Notes: generated by a model from the sequence alone, not told the origin. Shown: positions 38,611-48,041, numbered from the stretch's first letter. The stretch is DNA of 64,000 nt from Nocardia jinanensis (GCF_014645735.1 NZ_BMMH01000002.1:124001-188000), one strand, 5' to 3'. Program-made: numbers and translations.

Positions 38611-39444
38611 TCAGCCCTTGAAGTAGACCAGCTGGTGACTGGTCGCCAGCAGGGTGCCGTCCTGACCCCACAGCTGGGCGTTCTGGTCGAAATGCCCGTG
38701 CCCGAAGCGGTTCGCGCGGGCTCGGCCCAGCAGGTACTCGGTGCCCTGGGCGGCCAGATCCTCGGCGGTGGCGTGGAAGTACACAGTGAGCGAGATCGTG
38801 CCGGCCGGGAGGTAGCGGCCGCGCCGCAAAAACACACGCGGGTAGAACGCGTCCGACATCGCGGTGAGCGCGGCGAAATCTAGCGGGCGGGCCGGACTGT
38901 CGCGCAGCCACAGGGTGCTCACCGAATCCGGATTCTCCGGAATCCCGGCGCTGGACTCGATATCGGGCACGGCTCCGGCGACGAAGCGTAGATCGTAGTT
39001 ACGGCCCCACGCGATGAAGTCCGGGAAGATCTGCGGCACGGCCTCGTCGGGCCCCGGCACCGACGGCATGGTCAGTTCCAGGTCCGACCAGGTGTCGCGC
39101 CGGACTCCGAATACGGCGGTCGCGGTGGCGGCGACCGCGCCGTCCTGCATGAGTTCGAGCAGCCAGTGCTGATTCGTGCGGTTGGTGCGGACAGGCCGCG
39201 CGGTGATCTCGAAAGGTCCGTCGGCGATCGGTCCGGTGTAGTTCACGGTGAGCGAGAGCGGATCGCCCAGTCGCTCGGGATGCCGTTCCACCGCCCGCAA
39301 CAGTGCCGCCGCGGTGACTCCCCCGAACGGGCCGACCATATTCGCGTAATCGGGGCAGGTGTGACCGGCCAACTGGTGCGCTTCGGTGTACTCCACGGCG
39401 ATCGCCGTATCGAAGGGATGGGTCGGCGCGTCGATCCCGGTCAC
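38611..39444 (-). CDS. Acyl-CoA thioesterase, TesB-like double hot-dog
   Basis: About 277 residues from GTG 39444, which has GGAGGA just upstream and matches the family start (TGIDAPTHPFDTAI); the frame is open further up but runs into the operator. Two hot-dog halves: CPDYANMVGPFGGVTAAALL in the first and FYPRVFLRRGRYLPAGTISL in the second, as in 4HBT_3 proteins. Hydrolyses fatty acyl-CoA. Ends 10 bp from choD (convergent) and is divergent from a TetR gene. Confidence 0.88.
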   Translation of the reverse strand: MTGIDAPTHPFDTAIAVEYTEAHQLAGHTCPDYANMVGPFGGVTAAALLRAVERHPERLGDPLSLTVNYTGPIADGPFEITARPVRTNRTNQHWLLELMQDGAVAATATAVFGVRRDTWSDLELTMPSVPGPDEAVPQIFPDFIAWGRNYDLRFVAGAVPDIESSAGIPENPDSVSTLWLRDSPARPLDFAALTAMSDAFYPRVFLRRGRYLPAGTISLTVYFHATAEDLAAQGTEYLLGRARANRFGHGHFDQNAQLWGQDGTLLATSHQLVYFKG

Positions 39445-39492
39445 AGATCCTCCTGCAGATTTGGGCCGTTTGCGGCGGCGAAGTAATCGTAA

Positions 39493-39506
39493 GTATGACA
39501 ACATAC
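39493..39506. promoter_or_regulatory. TetR operator between thioesterase and tetR
   Basis: GTATG-ACAA-CATAC, 5-bp inverted arms, in the 91-bp divergent gap. Position suits repression of both genes by the adjacent LmrA-like TetR. Confidence 0.6.
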
Positions 39507-39535
39507 ATAGTAATCAGAGGCAAGAGGGAGCAACT

Positions 39536-40117
39536 ATGCCACGACCGAAGGATCCCGACGGCCCACGGGCGGCGATGATCGACAGTGCGATCTCGCTGAT
39601 CCGGCGGCGCGGCGTCGCGGCCGTCTCGTTCACCGATGTTCTCCAGGCCAGCGGCGCGCCCCGCGGCTCGGTGTACCACCACTTCCCCGGTGGCCGCGCA
39701 CAGCTGATCACCGAGGCGACCGAGGCGGCGAGCAGGCGGGTCACCACCGGGGTGACCAGAGCACTGGGCGCCGCACAATCCTCCGCGGCGCTACGCGCGC
39801 TCGCCGATATGCTGGCCCGCGGGCTGGACGAGAACGATTACGCGCTGGGTTGCCCGATCGCCGCGGCCGCACTGGGCAACGAACCCGGCGCCGTCACGGC
39901 CGCCGGATCGGCGTTCGACAGCCTGCGCGAACTCATCGCCGCCAAACTCGTCGAGGACGGGGCACGACCGGAACGGGCCCGGTCCATCGCCCTGCTGGTG
40001 ATCAGCGCACTGGAAGGCGCCTTGATAGTCGCGCGTACCGAACGCGGCCCGGCCGCTCTGGATACGGTCGTCGAGGAACTGAGCGAGATCTGCCGGATCG
40101 CGGTCGAGGAGAAGTGA
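39536..40117 (+). CDS. TetR-family regulator, LmrA/YxaF type
   Basis: A 193-residue regulator from ATG 39536 with AGGGAG upstream. HTH FTDVLQASGAPRGSVYHHFP (about residues 32-51) and C-terminal YALGCPIAAAALG ... IALLVISALEGALIVAR typical of the LmrA/YxaF group, which respond to planar or lipophilic small molecules. Divergent from the thioesterase gene with a palindrome between. Confidence 0.92.
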   Translation: MPRPKDPDGPRAAMIDSAISLIRRRGVAAVSFTDVLQASGAPRGSVYHHFPGGRAQLITEATEAASRRVTTGVTRALGAAQSSAALRALADMLARGLDENDYALGCPIAAAALGNEPGAVTAAGSAFDSLRELIAAKLVEDGARPERARSIALLVISALEGALIVARTERGPAALDTVVEELSEICRIAVEEK

Positions 40118-40130
40118 CCCGGGGACCGGT

Positions 40131-40772
40131 TCACTCCACCGTCCGGGTCTTGATCGCGTCCCGCGAGATGAGGACATCGTATTCACCGGGCGTCGCGATC
40201 ACCGCGTTCCCGTAGGCCGATCGGACGAACGGCGAAGTGAACCAGCGGTTTTCACTCATATCCTCGAAGAAGTCGCGATCTCCGCCGTTGAGGAAGATAT
40301 GGTTCTGCGCGGTGGCCACACCGTCGAGCCGCTGCCCGTACAGGCGTGACACCTTGTATCCGGAATGGAAGCCGAGCGCGTTCACCCAGGGTTCGAGCTC
40401 CACCAGTTGCGCCTGCAACACCCACATATCGCCCTCGACCCGGTGCGTACTGCGCTCGGCGGTCCCACCGTCCTCGTCGAACAACGTCAGCTCCACCTCG
40501 AGCTGATGCTCGGCACCGGATACCGGCGATACGACCACATGCGCCGCCCGGACCTCGCCCGTCAGTCCCAGGTAGGTCTGGACGAGTGTGACGATCCACA
40601 GCACCAGCGCCGCGGCGGCCAGTAGTAGCGCCCCACCGGCACCGCGGGCGATCAAGGTCCGCGGCCCTCTCTTACGAAATGCGATCAACGCCGAAACCAG
40701 CAGGGCCACACCGAGGATGATCGCGACGATCGAACCGGCCTGCAGCACCCCGAAGTCCACCGGGTAACTCAT
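40131..40772 (-). CDS. Uncharacterised two-span membrane protein
   Basis: A 213-residue protein with two N-terminal spans (SIVAIILGVALLVSALIAF and GALLLAAAALVLWIVTLV) and a 140-residue soluble domain with beta character (AHVVVSPVSGAEHQLEVELT ... MWVLQAQLVELEPW). No family recognised with certainty. Convergent with the TetR gene and divergent from a GMC oxidoreductase. Confidence 0.75.
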   Translation of the reverse strand: MSYPVDFGVLQAGSIVAIILGVALLVSALIAFRKRGPRTLIARGAGGALLLAAAALVLWIVTLVQTYLGLTGEVRAAHVVVSPVSGAEHQLEVELTLFDEDGGTAERSTHRVEGDMWVLQAQLVELEPWVNALGFHSGYKVSRLYGQRLDGVATAQNHIFLNGGDRDFFEDMSENRWFTSPFVRSAYGNAVIATPGEYDVLISRDAIKTRTVE

Positions 40773-41000
40773 GCGCCGGTTATACCCCGGTAGCGCGCGA
40801 TGTCACCCGCGAACGCGGTTTTCGATCCGATTCGGCACGCGGCACGGGCTGCTACCCGTCGCCGGCCGGGCCTGCGCGGTCCCCCGAGTTCACCGCATCC
40901 GGGTCCGGCAAGTCTCGGATTCGAGACGCCGAGGCGAAGATGCTCCACATCCGCCCCGGCTCTCGTATGTTTGCGGTACACGAGATCGAAAGGTGCGAAG

Positions 41001-42587
41001 GTGACAGAAGTCAGTGCGGACTATGTGATCGTCGGGTCGGGATCGGCGGGAGCCCTGCTCGGTGACCGGCTCAGCGCGGATCCGGGCCGCTCGGTGATCC
41101 TGCTCGAGGCCGGCCCGGCCGACAAGGACAAATTCATCCATATACCGGCCGCGTTCTCGAAACTCTTCCGCACCGCCTACGACTGGGACTATTTCACCGA
41201 ACCGCAGCCCCAGCTCGACAACCGGCAGATCTATTGGCCGCGCGGCAAGACCTTCGGTGGTTCGTCCTCCCTCAATGCCCAGATGTGGGTACGCGGTTTC
41301 CGCGCCGACTACGAAGAGTGGTCGGTCGCCGCGGGCCCGGAGTGGGGTTTCGACAAGGCGGTCGAGCAGTTCCGCGTGATCGAGGACGTCGAAGGCGCCA
41401 CCAGCCCCGAGCACGGCACCGGCGGGCCCCTGCACATCTCGCATCAGCGCAGTCCGCGCCCGTCGACGGGCGCCTACCTCCGTGCGGTGGCAGAACGCGG
41501 TTTCACCGTCGAGGAACCGAACGCGGCCGAGCCGCGGGGGTTCAGTCAGACCATGGTCACCCAGTACAAGGGACGGCGCTGGAGCACCGCCGACGCCTAC
41601 CTGCGGCCGGCACTGAAGCGGCGCAATTTCCAGGTCTATCCCGAGGCGACCGCCACTCGGGTGCTGTTCGACGGTAACCGGGCCGTCGGTGTCGAATACT
41701 CGCGCGGCGGCCGGATCGAGAAGGTGACGGCCCGCAAGGAGGTCGTACTCTGCGGCGGTGCGATCAACAGCCCTCAGTTGTTGATGCTCTCGGGGATCGG
41801 CGACCGCGCCGAGCTCGAACGGCACGGGATCGAGGTGCTCCAGCACGCACCCGCGGTCGGGGCCGATCTGCAGGATCATCTCGTCACCGGACTCGGGTAC
41901 GGGGTGAGCGCCGATTCGCTGTTCGACGCCGAGAAGCCGGCCCAGCTGGTCAACTACCTGCTGCGGCATCGCGGCATGCTCACCTCGAATGTCGGTGAAG
42001 CGTACGGTTTCGTCCGCAGCCGCGCCGAACTCGAACACCCCGACCTCGAGCTGGTCTACGCGCCCGCCCCCTTCTACCACGAGGGGCTCATCGACCCGAC
42101 CGCACACGGCGTCATCCTGGCGACCGTCCTACTGCGCCCGCACAGTCGCGGCACGATCACGCTGGCCTCGAAGGATCCGCTCGCCAAACCGGTGATCGAT
42201 CCGAAGTACCTCTCCGACGAACAGGGGATCGACCGGGCGGCGTTGATGGCCGGTTTGCGGCACTGTGCCGAAATCGCCGATACCGCGGCCATGAAGGAAG
42301 TACTCGGCCCCCTCTGCTACCCACCGGACGCACCCGGCGAAGGGGCCGCGGAAGCGACCCGGGCGCTGGCGCTCAACGGGTACGCCCACACCCTCTACCA
42401 CCCGGCCGGTACGTGCCGGATGGGGTCGGACGAGAACAGCGTGGTGGATCCGCGACTCCGGGTGCGCGGCGTCCAGGGGCTGCGAGTCGCCGACGCATCG
42501 ATCATGCCGGTGCTGGTCCGCGGGCATACGCACGCGCCCACTATGTTCATCGGGGCCCAGGCCGCCGATTTTCTCACACGCGGGTAA
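41001..42587 (+). CDS. GMC-family FAD oxidoreductase (choline dehydrogenase-like)
   Basis: A 528-residue GMC enzyme from GTG 41001, which places YVIVGSGSAGALLGDRLSAD at the start; the frame extends upstream without sequence character. Further blocks: GKTFGGSSSLNAQMWVRG (GMC signature 1), GAINSPQLLMLSGIG (signature 2) and the C-terminal HPAGTCRMG with the active His and GHTHAPTMFIGAQAA. Oxidises an alcohol; choline is not assured, since no betaine genes are nearby. A hairpin follows. Confidence 0.93.
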   Translation: MTEVSADYVIVGSGSAGALLGDRLSADPGRSVILLEAGPADKDKFIHIPAAFSKLFRTAYDWDYFTEPQPQLDNRQIYWPRGKTFGGSSSLNAQMWVRGFRADYEEWSVAAGPEWGFDKAVEQFRVIEDVEGATSPEHGTGGPLHISHQRSPRPSTGAYLRAVAERGFTVEEPNAAEPRGFSQTMVTQYKGRRWSTADAYLRPALKRRNFQVYPEATATRVLFDGNRAVGVEYSRGGRIEKVTARKEVVLCGGAINSPQLLMLSGIGDRAELERHGIEVLQHAPAVGADLQDHLVTGLGYGVSADSLFDAEKPAQLVNYLLRHRGMLTSNVGEAYGFVRSRAELEHPDLELVYAPAPFYHEGLIDPTAHGVILATVLLRPHSRGTITLASKDPLAKPVIDPKYLSDEQGIDRAALMAGLRHCAEIADTAAMKEVLGPLCYPPDAPGEGAAEATRALALNGYAHTLYHPAGTCRMGSDENSVVDPRLRVRGVQGLRVADASIMPVLVRGHTHAPTMFIGAQAADFLTRG

Positions 42588-42664
42588 AGGCAGCCGACGC
42601 CACCGGCCCGGACGCGGTACGGGACCGGTGGCGACCGGATCCGGCAGATCTCCGAATAGGAAGA

Positions 42665-42704
42665 GGCCCACCGGATGGCATGAGCGGTAGCCACCCGGTG
42701 GGCC
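42665..42704. terminator. Bidirectional hairpin between convergent genes
   Basis: GGCCCACCGG (42665-42674) pairs with CCGGTGGGCC (42695-42704), 10 bp, with an inner TGGC/GCCA stem. Between the GMC gene and the convergent esterase gene. Confidence 0.75.
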
Positions 42705-42774
42705 CACTGCCGCCGACGCGAATGAACGACGGCGGGATGCGAACCGAACCCGCCGGTCGCCGGCCCTGCGATAT

Positions 42775-43812
42775 TCAGGATTCCAGCGGGATTTCCAGAG
42801 CGGCGCTCAGTGTCGGCCAGCTGCGGTGCAATTGCACTTCGAAATCCGGCCACGAATGCATTCCCTCGGGCAGATAATCCACCACTGCCGGGATATTCAA
42901 TTCCGTGAGACGGTCGGCGAATCGCTGCGTACACAACCGGGCACCCGATTCCAGCAGCGATCCGCCGCCGAGCAGAACCGCCAGAATCTCGGGGCTGTCA
43001 CCGACCGACATCAGCGCCGCATTACTCGGGGCGCCATTGGCCACCGAGACGTAGATCTCGGTGCCCCGCAATTTATCCGCCCCCAGCAGGCTGTCGTGGG
43101 CGCGCCACTCCGGCGACGCGGGCGGCCCGAACAGGTTCTCCGGATTCCCGCCACGCGAAGCGACGGTCATGGTCGTCACCGCCCGGCCGAGCTGGTCGGA
43201 GGTGGAATAGCAGCCGCTCATCCCCGCGACACCCTGGTAGAAGCCCTGGTGCCGCTGGGTCAGCATCATCGCTGCCTGCGCGCCCATGGATACCCCGGCG
43301 ATAGCACGGGTTTTGTTGGAGCCCAAATACTTCTCGACGATGGGTGGCAGTTCCTCGGTGAGGAAGGTCTCCCAGCGGTTCAGCCCGAGGGCGGCGTCCA
43401 CCCGCATCCAATCGGCGTACATACTCGCCGTACCACCGGTCGTCAGCACCACGTCGACCGGTTTGTCGGCGAAGAACTCGGCGGCGCCGCCCCGGGTCAG
43501 CCAGCCCGAGGTCGGACCGCCGTCCACGCCGTCGAGGAGGTACAGCGTGGGCCGCGGTGCCGGACCGGAGCCGACGAGTGTGTCGATCGCGATCTCCCGG
43601 CCCATGGCGACCGAGCGGATATGTAGCCGGATCCGCCGATCGTCGAGCACTTGGACACGCAGCAACTGTGCGCTGGAGTGCGGTTCACTCGTGACCGGGG
43701 CCCGCGAACCCGGCGCGGCCGGAGCCACCGGGTCCGCACCGGCCGGAGCCGGCGTGCCGGCAACCGCGCCCAGCACCGCCAGGGCAGCCAGGACCCAAAT
43801 CCGTGATCTCAT
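42775..43812 (-). CDS. Secreted esterase, antigen 85/mycolyltransferase type
   Basis: A 345-residue exported alpha/beta hydrolase from ATG 43812 with GCGAGG upstream. Signal peptide about residues 1-26 (IWVLAALAVLGAVAGTPAPA). LYLLDGVDGG, then the nucleophile S175 in AGVSMGAQAAMML, and the C-terminal His in GMHSWPDF, the order found in the Ag85/PS1 esterase family that builds the mycolate envelope in Mycobacteriales. TTGGTASMYADWMR is also typical. Acyl donor and acceptor unproved. Confidence 0.9.
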   Translation of the reverse strand: MRSRIWVLAALAVLGAVAGTPAPAGADPVAPAAPGSRAPVTSEPHSSAQLLRVQVLDDRRIRLHIRSVAMGREIAIDTLVGSGPAPRPTLYLLDGVDGGPTSGWLTRGGAAEFFADKPVDVVLTTGGTASMYADWMRVDAALGLNRWETFLTEELPPIVEKYLGSNKTRAIAGVSMGAQAAMMLTQRHQGFYQGVAGMSGCYSTSDQLGRAVTTMTVASRGGNPENLFGPPASPEWRAHDSLLGADKLRGTEIYVSVANGAPSNAALMSVGDSPEILAVLLGGGSLLESGARLCTQRFADRLTELNIPAVVDYLPEGMHSWPDFEVQLHRSWPTLSAALEIPLES

Positions 43813-43851
43813 CTCATACCTCGCAGTAATGCTCGTACACCGGCCCGTGCG

Positions 43852-44874
43852 TCACGCCGCACCCGGTTTACCCGGCCGGGTACGGCGTCCTGTGCCGGCC
43901 GGGCGCGGTAGCCGGTGTACCTGCCTCGCGTCTACCGCCGCGCCGTCGTGCTCGGCAGTAGCGTCGTGGGTTAGCCGGTACAGACCCGGCGGCTGCCCAC
44001 TGGCCCGGAGTCGGTCCAGCACATCGTGGGTACGGCCGGCCAATTCGGGCACCTCCGCCGTCGTACCGGCGGCCACGGTCGCTGTCGGCCGCACCTCGGC
44101 GGCCTCGGCCACCAGCTGCAGCACTTCCGCGCTCATCACCCCCGGGGCCGTACGGTCACCCGGTACACACTCTGCGGACTCCAGCGGAATCAGTACGGTG
44201 CCACCATCGGCGCGCAGCAGCGACAGCGACCGCGATCCCAGCGGAGTACCCAGCGCCGCCTGCACGCGGCGGAGCTTCCGGCGGGCCGCCGATACCGCTT
44301 CGAGACCGCCGGCACGTTCCTCGGCGTGTGGCGGGATGGCCAGGGCCACAACCTGATATGCGGGCGCCACCCGGATGCCCGAGCGTTTGGCCAGTGTGGC
44401 CACACCGTGCCCGCTCAACAGTGCGGCCACCATCGTCTGCGCGGAGGTCTGGTGCTCCCGCGCGACGACACGGTGTTCGTCGAGATACGCCGCGGCAGCG
44501 GCAGTGGTCACGACCTCCACCACCCGTACCATCAGCCGGGCGCCGTCCACCATCGCCTCGGCCCGCAATGCGGCGTCGGCGATCCGTTCGGCGAGGAATT
44601 CGAGTGCATCCCGCGCACATCCGTGACATGCGGTGAGCACCGTTTCCAGCGCCACCCCCTCACGCGCCCAGCGCACCGCCGCGGCGACGAGGGCCGGTGG
44701 AGCGGCGGCGGGGGCCTCGGGTGCGGGTGCGAGATCTTCCGCTATATCGGCGAGGCAGTGCCGAACCGTAGTGACAACATCTGCGGTCCCCGTGAAGCGA
44801 TCGCGGCGCCGCAGATGCGCCACGAGTTCAATTTCCAGGTCCGTTGTCCCGGAATCGGCTCTACTGCCCACCAT
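43852..44874 (-). CDS. PucR/CdaR-like regulator lacking its C-terminal HTH
   Basis: About 340 residues. The N-terminal RsbRD-like helical region (AVRWAREGVALETVLTACHG) and a GGDEF-like middle (RSGIRVAPAYQVVALAIPPH ... GTVLIPLESAE) match PucR-type regulators. After RLRASGQPPGLYRL, where the family continues with about 100 residues ending in an HTH, the sequence becomes HDATAEHDGAAVDARQVHRL and ends, low in complexity. The DNA-binding domain is therefore missing, probably by deletion with frameshift. The start is uncertain (44874 chosen; open to 44940). It may be non-functional. Confidence 0.7.
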   Translation of the reverse strand: MVGSRADSGTTDLEIELVAHLRRRDRFTGTADVVTTVRHCLADIAEDLAPAPEAPAAAPPALVAAAVRWAREGVALETVLTACHGCARDALEFLAERIADAALRAEAMVDGARLMVRVVEVVTTAAAAAYLDEHRVVAREHQTSAQTMVAALLSGHGVATLAKRSGIRVAPAYQVVALAIPPHAEERAGGLEAVSAARRKLRRVQAALGTPLGSRSLSLLRADGGTVLIPLESAECVPGDRTAPGVMSAEVLQLVAEAAEVRPTATVAAGTTAEVPELAGRTHDVLDRLRASGQPPGLYRLTHDATAEHDGAAVDARQVHRLPRPAGTGRRTRPGKPGAA

Positions 44875-45060
44875 AACTACCGAACAGTAACCTCTCTCGC
44901 CGCCGATCGAGACGATCCACCGTTTGTCCGGACAGTTCATCAGTGACCGAGCCGCGGTTTGGGTTCGATCACAAGACGGTAACGAGTTTCCCTCCAGGAG
45001 CGCAATACCCGGGTAATTCGGCGATACGACGACGGCACTTACGAGGATCCGGTGAGCGGG

Positions 45061-46032
45061 TCAGCGACGGTCCTGTTCCCGGCGCGCGGGCTGATCCAGG
45101 ATCCGCGGCTGCCGCCGGCGCAGCGCGGTCAGCAGGCCCGGGGTGTACTCCGGGGGCGCGGCATGTACCGAGAGTTGGTTGGCGACCGCGCGGTAGGCGT
45201 CCAGATCCGCCTGTTTGTCAAGATAGAGGGCACCGGTGAGCTGTTGGAGGTAGACGATATCGGGCAGATCCGCCTCGGCGAACCGGAGATAGGTGAACGC
45301 ACCGTCGGCCAATGCCGGGCCACCTACATGATCGGCGAGGAGCTGCACCGTGATGTGCGGTTGCCGGGCCGCCACCAGCAGATGGTCCATCTGCGCGCCC
45401 CAGATCTTCGAACCGCCGATCCGGCGGGTGAGGGCGGCCTCCTCCACGATCAGCCATAGATGCGGGGGGTGCGCCCGATTCAGAATGTGCTGGCGGCGTA
45501 TTCGTAGTGCCACCCGCCGTTCGATCGCGTCTTCGGACTCCCCCGGATGCGCCAGCGTCAGCAGGGCACGCGCATAGTCCGGGGTCTGTAGTAGCTCCGG
45601 CACGGTACGCGGTTCGTAACAACGGATCACCTGCGCGGCCTGCTCCAAGCCCAGGTACATATCGAACCATTTGGGCAGCCAATCGTTGTCCCGGTGCCAC
45701 CATCCGGACGTATTGGCCTGCTGGGCCAGCTCCTGGAAAGCGTCGAGTTCCTCGGTATCGGTGACGCCGTACAGCCCGAGCAGGTCCACCAGATCACGCT
45801 CGCGGATGCTGGTCCGCCCGAGTTCGAGCCGGCTGATCTTCGAATCCGAGCCGCGGATATGGTCACCGGCCTGCTCCCGTGACAATCCGCTGGCCTCGCG
45901 CAGCCGCCGCAGCCGGCCACCGAGCACCATCCGCAGCACCGTCGGCCCGCCTTCGGCCGCGTTTCGCGCCGTGGATCTCGGTACGGACGGAGAACCCGCC
46001 GCCAACGCCGATCGCATCCCAGAAGCACCCAT
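45061..46032 (-). CDS. XRE-family regulator with DUF5753 (WhiJ/Scr1-like), copy 1
   Basis: A 323-residue protein from ATG 46032. An N-terminal Cro/CI HTH (LRRLREASGLSREQAGDHIR, SDSKISRLELGRTSIRERDL) is followed by DUF5753 (WWHRDNDWLPKWFDMYLGLE ... LPDIVYLQQLTGALYLDKQA). Such proteins form pairs with DUF397 partners and influence differentiation and antibiotic genes in Streptomyces. This copy has no DUF397 gene beside it. It is divergent from a small unknown gene; GAACATGTTC lies in the gap. Confidence 0.92.
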   Translation of the reverse strand: MGASGMRSALAAGSPSVPRSTARNAAEGGPTVLRMVLGGRLRRLREASGLSREQAGDHIRGSDSKISRLELGRTSIRERDLVDLLGLYGVTDTEELDAFQELAQQANTSGWWHRDNDWLPKWFDMYLGLEQAAQVIRCYEPRTVPELLQTPDYARALLTLAHPGESEDAIERRVALRIRRQHILNRAHPPHLWLIVEEAALTRRIGGSKIWGAQMDHLLVAARQPHITVQLLADHVGGPALADGAFTYLRFAEADLPDIVYLQQLTGALYLDKQADLDAYRAVANQLSVHAAPPEYTPGLLTALRRRQPRILDQPARREQDRR

Positions 46033-46343
46033 TATTCGAGTTTCGCATGGGAGCGGTCCCGGAGACCAAACGAAACACCCGTGGCGTGAACGACATTCGC
46101 GGGGAGACACCACCCGGACGAGGCCCACCGGGGCAGATTCGCTGCGGCACATCCCCCATCACGCACAGCCCGGTACCGGTGCTCCGGTCGTTCGTCCGGA
46201 ACTGTGGTGAGCCGCCCCCACGCCCGTCCTCGACGTCCTGTGATTTCCCCAGATCCGTTGCCGGAACATGTTCTCAGCAATGGTGCGAATCTACTGTTGG
46301 ACCCGACGGCGCCGATGGGGACGCCCGGAAGGAGACGCGGATC

Positions 46344-46589
46344 TTGGACGCCACGACACCGGCCACGGCCGAGCGCGACGATACTGCCCGCGACAATCTC
46401 ACGCGCCGGGTCACGGTCTACTTCGACGGCCCCGCCCCGGACAATGCTCTCGTGCTGGAGTACGCGGCCACCAATTCCGAAGCCTGGGAATTCACCTCCG
46501 CCGCAGTACACGCGGGACTCACCGTAACTGTGGACAGCAAGATAAGACCGGACCTGCGCAGATTACCCTGCCACAGCCTGTGGCGCTGA
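46344..46589 (+). CDS. Small unknown protein divergent from XRE copy 1
   Basis: About 81 residues. A TTG at 46344 is preceded by GGAAGGAG at a 9-nt distance, which decides the start. Sequence includes TRRVTVYFDGPAPDNALVLE and FTSAAVHAGLTVTVDSKIR; small alpha/beta protein, no family recognised. The small target-like genes next to XRE-DUF5753 regulators are often equally short and unknown. The palindrome GAACATGTTC at 46264-46273 lies 71 bp upstream. Confidence 0.6.
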   Translation: MDATTPATAERDDTARDNLTRRVTVYFDGPAPDNALVLEYAATNSEAWEFTSAAVHAGLTVTVDSKIRPDLRRLPCHSLWR

Positions 46590-46786
46590 GTGAGCGGATC
46601 ACCGGGATTCGGTCCACCGACCGCCCCGCCCCCGAAGCCTCGGCCCGGGACCGAGGAACAGGTCCCGATGAGTAGAACCCCACGCACGCCACACGCATCA
46701 GAGGATCCGCACCGGGACGCGCCGACCCTTTAGGCTCAGGGGCAGCCGGCGCGATGGGCGGGCCGGCTCCGACCGCAGGAGCGCGT

Positions 46787-47284
46787 ATGCCGATCGAACC
46801 CGCGGCCCGCGCGGCCGGCGTGCTCGCGATCCTCTCGGCTGTCGCCACCGGGTGCTCGAATTCCGATCCCAGGTCCGGCAGTCCGCCTGCCACCACGACC
46901 ACGACGGTCACCGCCGCGGCGACCGTACCCGCGATCCGCACGCCGCGGCCCACTCCCACGATCGATCCGTACGCCGGCCGACCGCTGATCGACCATGTGG
47001 AGTGGACGGAGAACATCGACGGCCCCCGATTGCTGATCCACCCGACCAAGGCCGGTCGCGGCACCACTTTTCCCGGATCCGATCTCCGCGCATGGCTGGA
47101 GATCCGCACCGCCGACCCGGGCGCGGACACTCCCGGAATGTGGGATCAGTTCCGTTGTCATTGGGAGTGGGCACGCCTCATCGCCCCGGACAAACCGACC
47201 TGGAATCTGGAACCCTGGCGGCCGTCGGTGGGTTACGACGCGACCGTCGATGCCGCCTGCAATCCCGGCGGACCCGAACGCTGA
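46787..47284 (+). CDS. Lipoprotein with DUF2599-like domain
   Basis: A 165-residue exported lipoprotein from ATG 46787 (CAGGAG 6 nt upstream). Signal AARAAGVLAILSAVATGCSN with a lipobox ending at Cys about residue 24, then a Thr/Pro linker and a DUF2599-like domain (DHVEWTENIDGPRLLIHPTK ... MWDQFRCHWEWARL) with two further cysteines. Members occur in mycobacteria as secreted proteins of unknown function. The next gene starts 16 nt downstream. Confidence 0.85.
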   Translation: MPIEPAARAAGVLAILSAVATGCSNSDPRSGSPPATTTTTVTAAATVPAIRTPRPTPTIDPYAGRPLIDHVEWTENIDGPRLLIHPTKAGRGTTFPGSDLRAWLEIRTADPGADTPGMWDQFRCHWEWARLIAPDKPTWNLEPWRPSVGYDATVDAACNPGGPER

Positions 47285-47300
47285 CCACGAAAGGACCTGT

Positions 47301-47960
47301 ATGCGCATCGTCATAGCCGGTGGCCACGGCAAGATCGCCCTACTGCTCGCCGAACTGCTCACCGGGCGGGGCCACAGCGTTATCGCCTTGATCCGCAACT
47401 CCGCGCACGCGCCCGAGGTCTACGCCACTGGTGCCGAATCCGTGGTCCTGGATCTCGAACAGGCCGTGGTGACCGATCTGGCCGCGACCGTCCAGGGCGC
47501 GGACGCTGTGGTGTTCGCGGCCGGTGCCGGGCCGGGCAGTGGGGCCGCGCGTAAGTACACCGTGGACCGCGATGGGTCAGTTCTACTGGCCGAGGCCGCC
47601 GAACGCGTGGGCACACGCCGGTTCCTGCAGATTTCTGCGATGGGCGCGGGCCTGGCCCCGGCCCCCGGAACCGACGAGGTGTGGGCGGCCTATATCGATG
47701 CCAAGACCCAGGCCGAGGACGACCTGCGGAGTCGTGACCTGGACTGGACTATCCTGCGCCCCGGCCGGTTGCTCGACTCTCCCGGAACCGGCGCGGTCAC
47801 CTTGGCACCGACGCGACTCGACCGGGGCGATATCCCGCGCGCCGATGTGGCCGCGGTACTCGCCGAACTACTCGAAGCGAGCAATTCCTCCGGTCTGACC
47901 TTGGATCTGATCGGCGGCAGCACCCCGATCGAGGCCGCAGTCGCCGCGCTGGCGCCCTGA
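47301..47960 (+). CDS. NAD(P)-binding atypical SDR
   Basis: A 219-residue Rossmann protein from ATG 47301 (GAAAGGA upstream): RIVIAGGHGKIALLLAELLT at the N-terminus (G-x-x-G-x-x-A), VVFAAGAGPGSG, and LDWTILRPGRLLDSPGTGAV, typical of the NmrA-like/SDR_a5 group (YwnB-like). No catalytic Tyr-x3-Lys of classical SDRs; role is NAD(P) sensing or reduction of unknown substrate. Close behind the lipoprotein gene and perhaps cotranscribed. Confidence 0.88.
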   Translation: MRIVIAGGHGKIALLLAELLTGRGHSVIALIRNSAHAPEVYATGAESVVLDLEQAVVTDLAATVQGADAVVFAAGAGPGSGAARKYTVDRDGSVLLAEAAERVGTRRFLQISAMGAGLAPAPGTDEVWAAYIDAKTQAEDDLRSRDLDWTILRPGRLLDSPGTGAVTLAPTRLDRGDIPRADVAAVLAELLEASNSSGLTLDLIGGSTPIEAAVAALAP

Positions 47961-48000
47961 ATCCGGCGCCGAAAGCCGTTCGGACACAAAGAATCGATCG

Positions 48001-48041
48001 TGCAGATGTACTTGCATTTGAAAGGACCCCCGACCTAGACT
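48001..48041 (+). promoter_or_regulatory. Promoter with shared operator, copy 1
   Basis: GCAGATGTACTTGCATTTG (48002-48020) covers the -35 TTGCAT (48012-48017); 18 nt later comes the -10 TAGACT (48036-48041). The same operator, -35, spacing and -10 recur at 50996-51034. Drives the unknown gene at 48083. Confidence 0.8.

Noticed and set aside
40890..42107. 405-codon minus-strand frame opposite the GMC oxidoreductase
   Set aside because: Shadow of a well-supported gene with all GMC signatures on the plus strand.
46264..46273. LexA (SOS) box reading of GAACATGTTC
   Set aside because: Actinobacterial and Bacillus SOS boxes have GAAC-N4-GTTC; here only 2 bp separate the half-sites.
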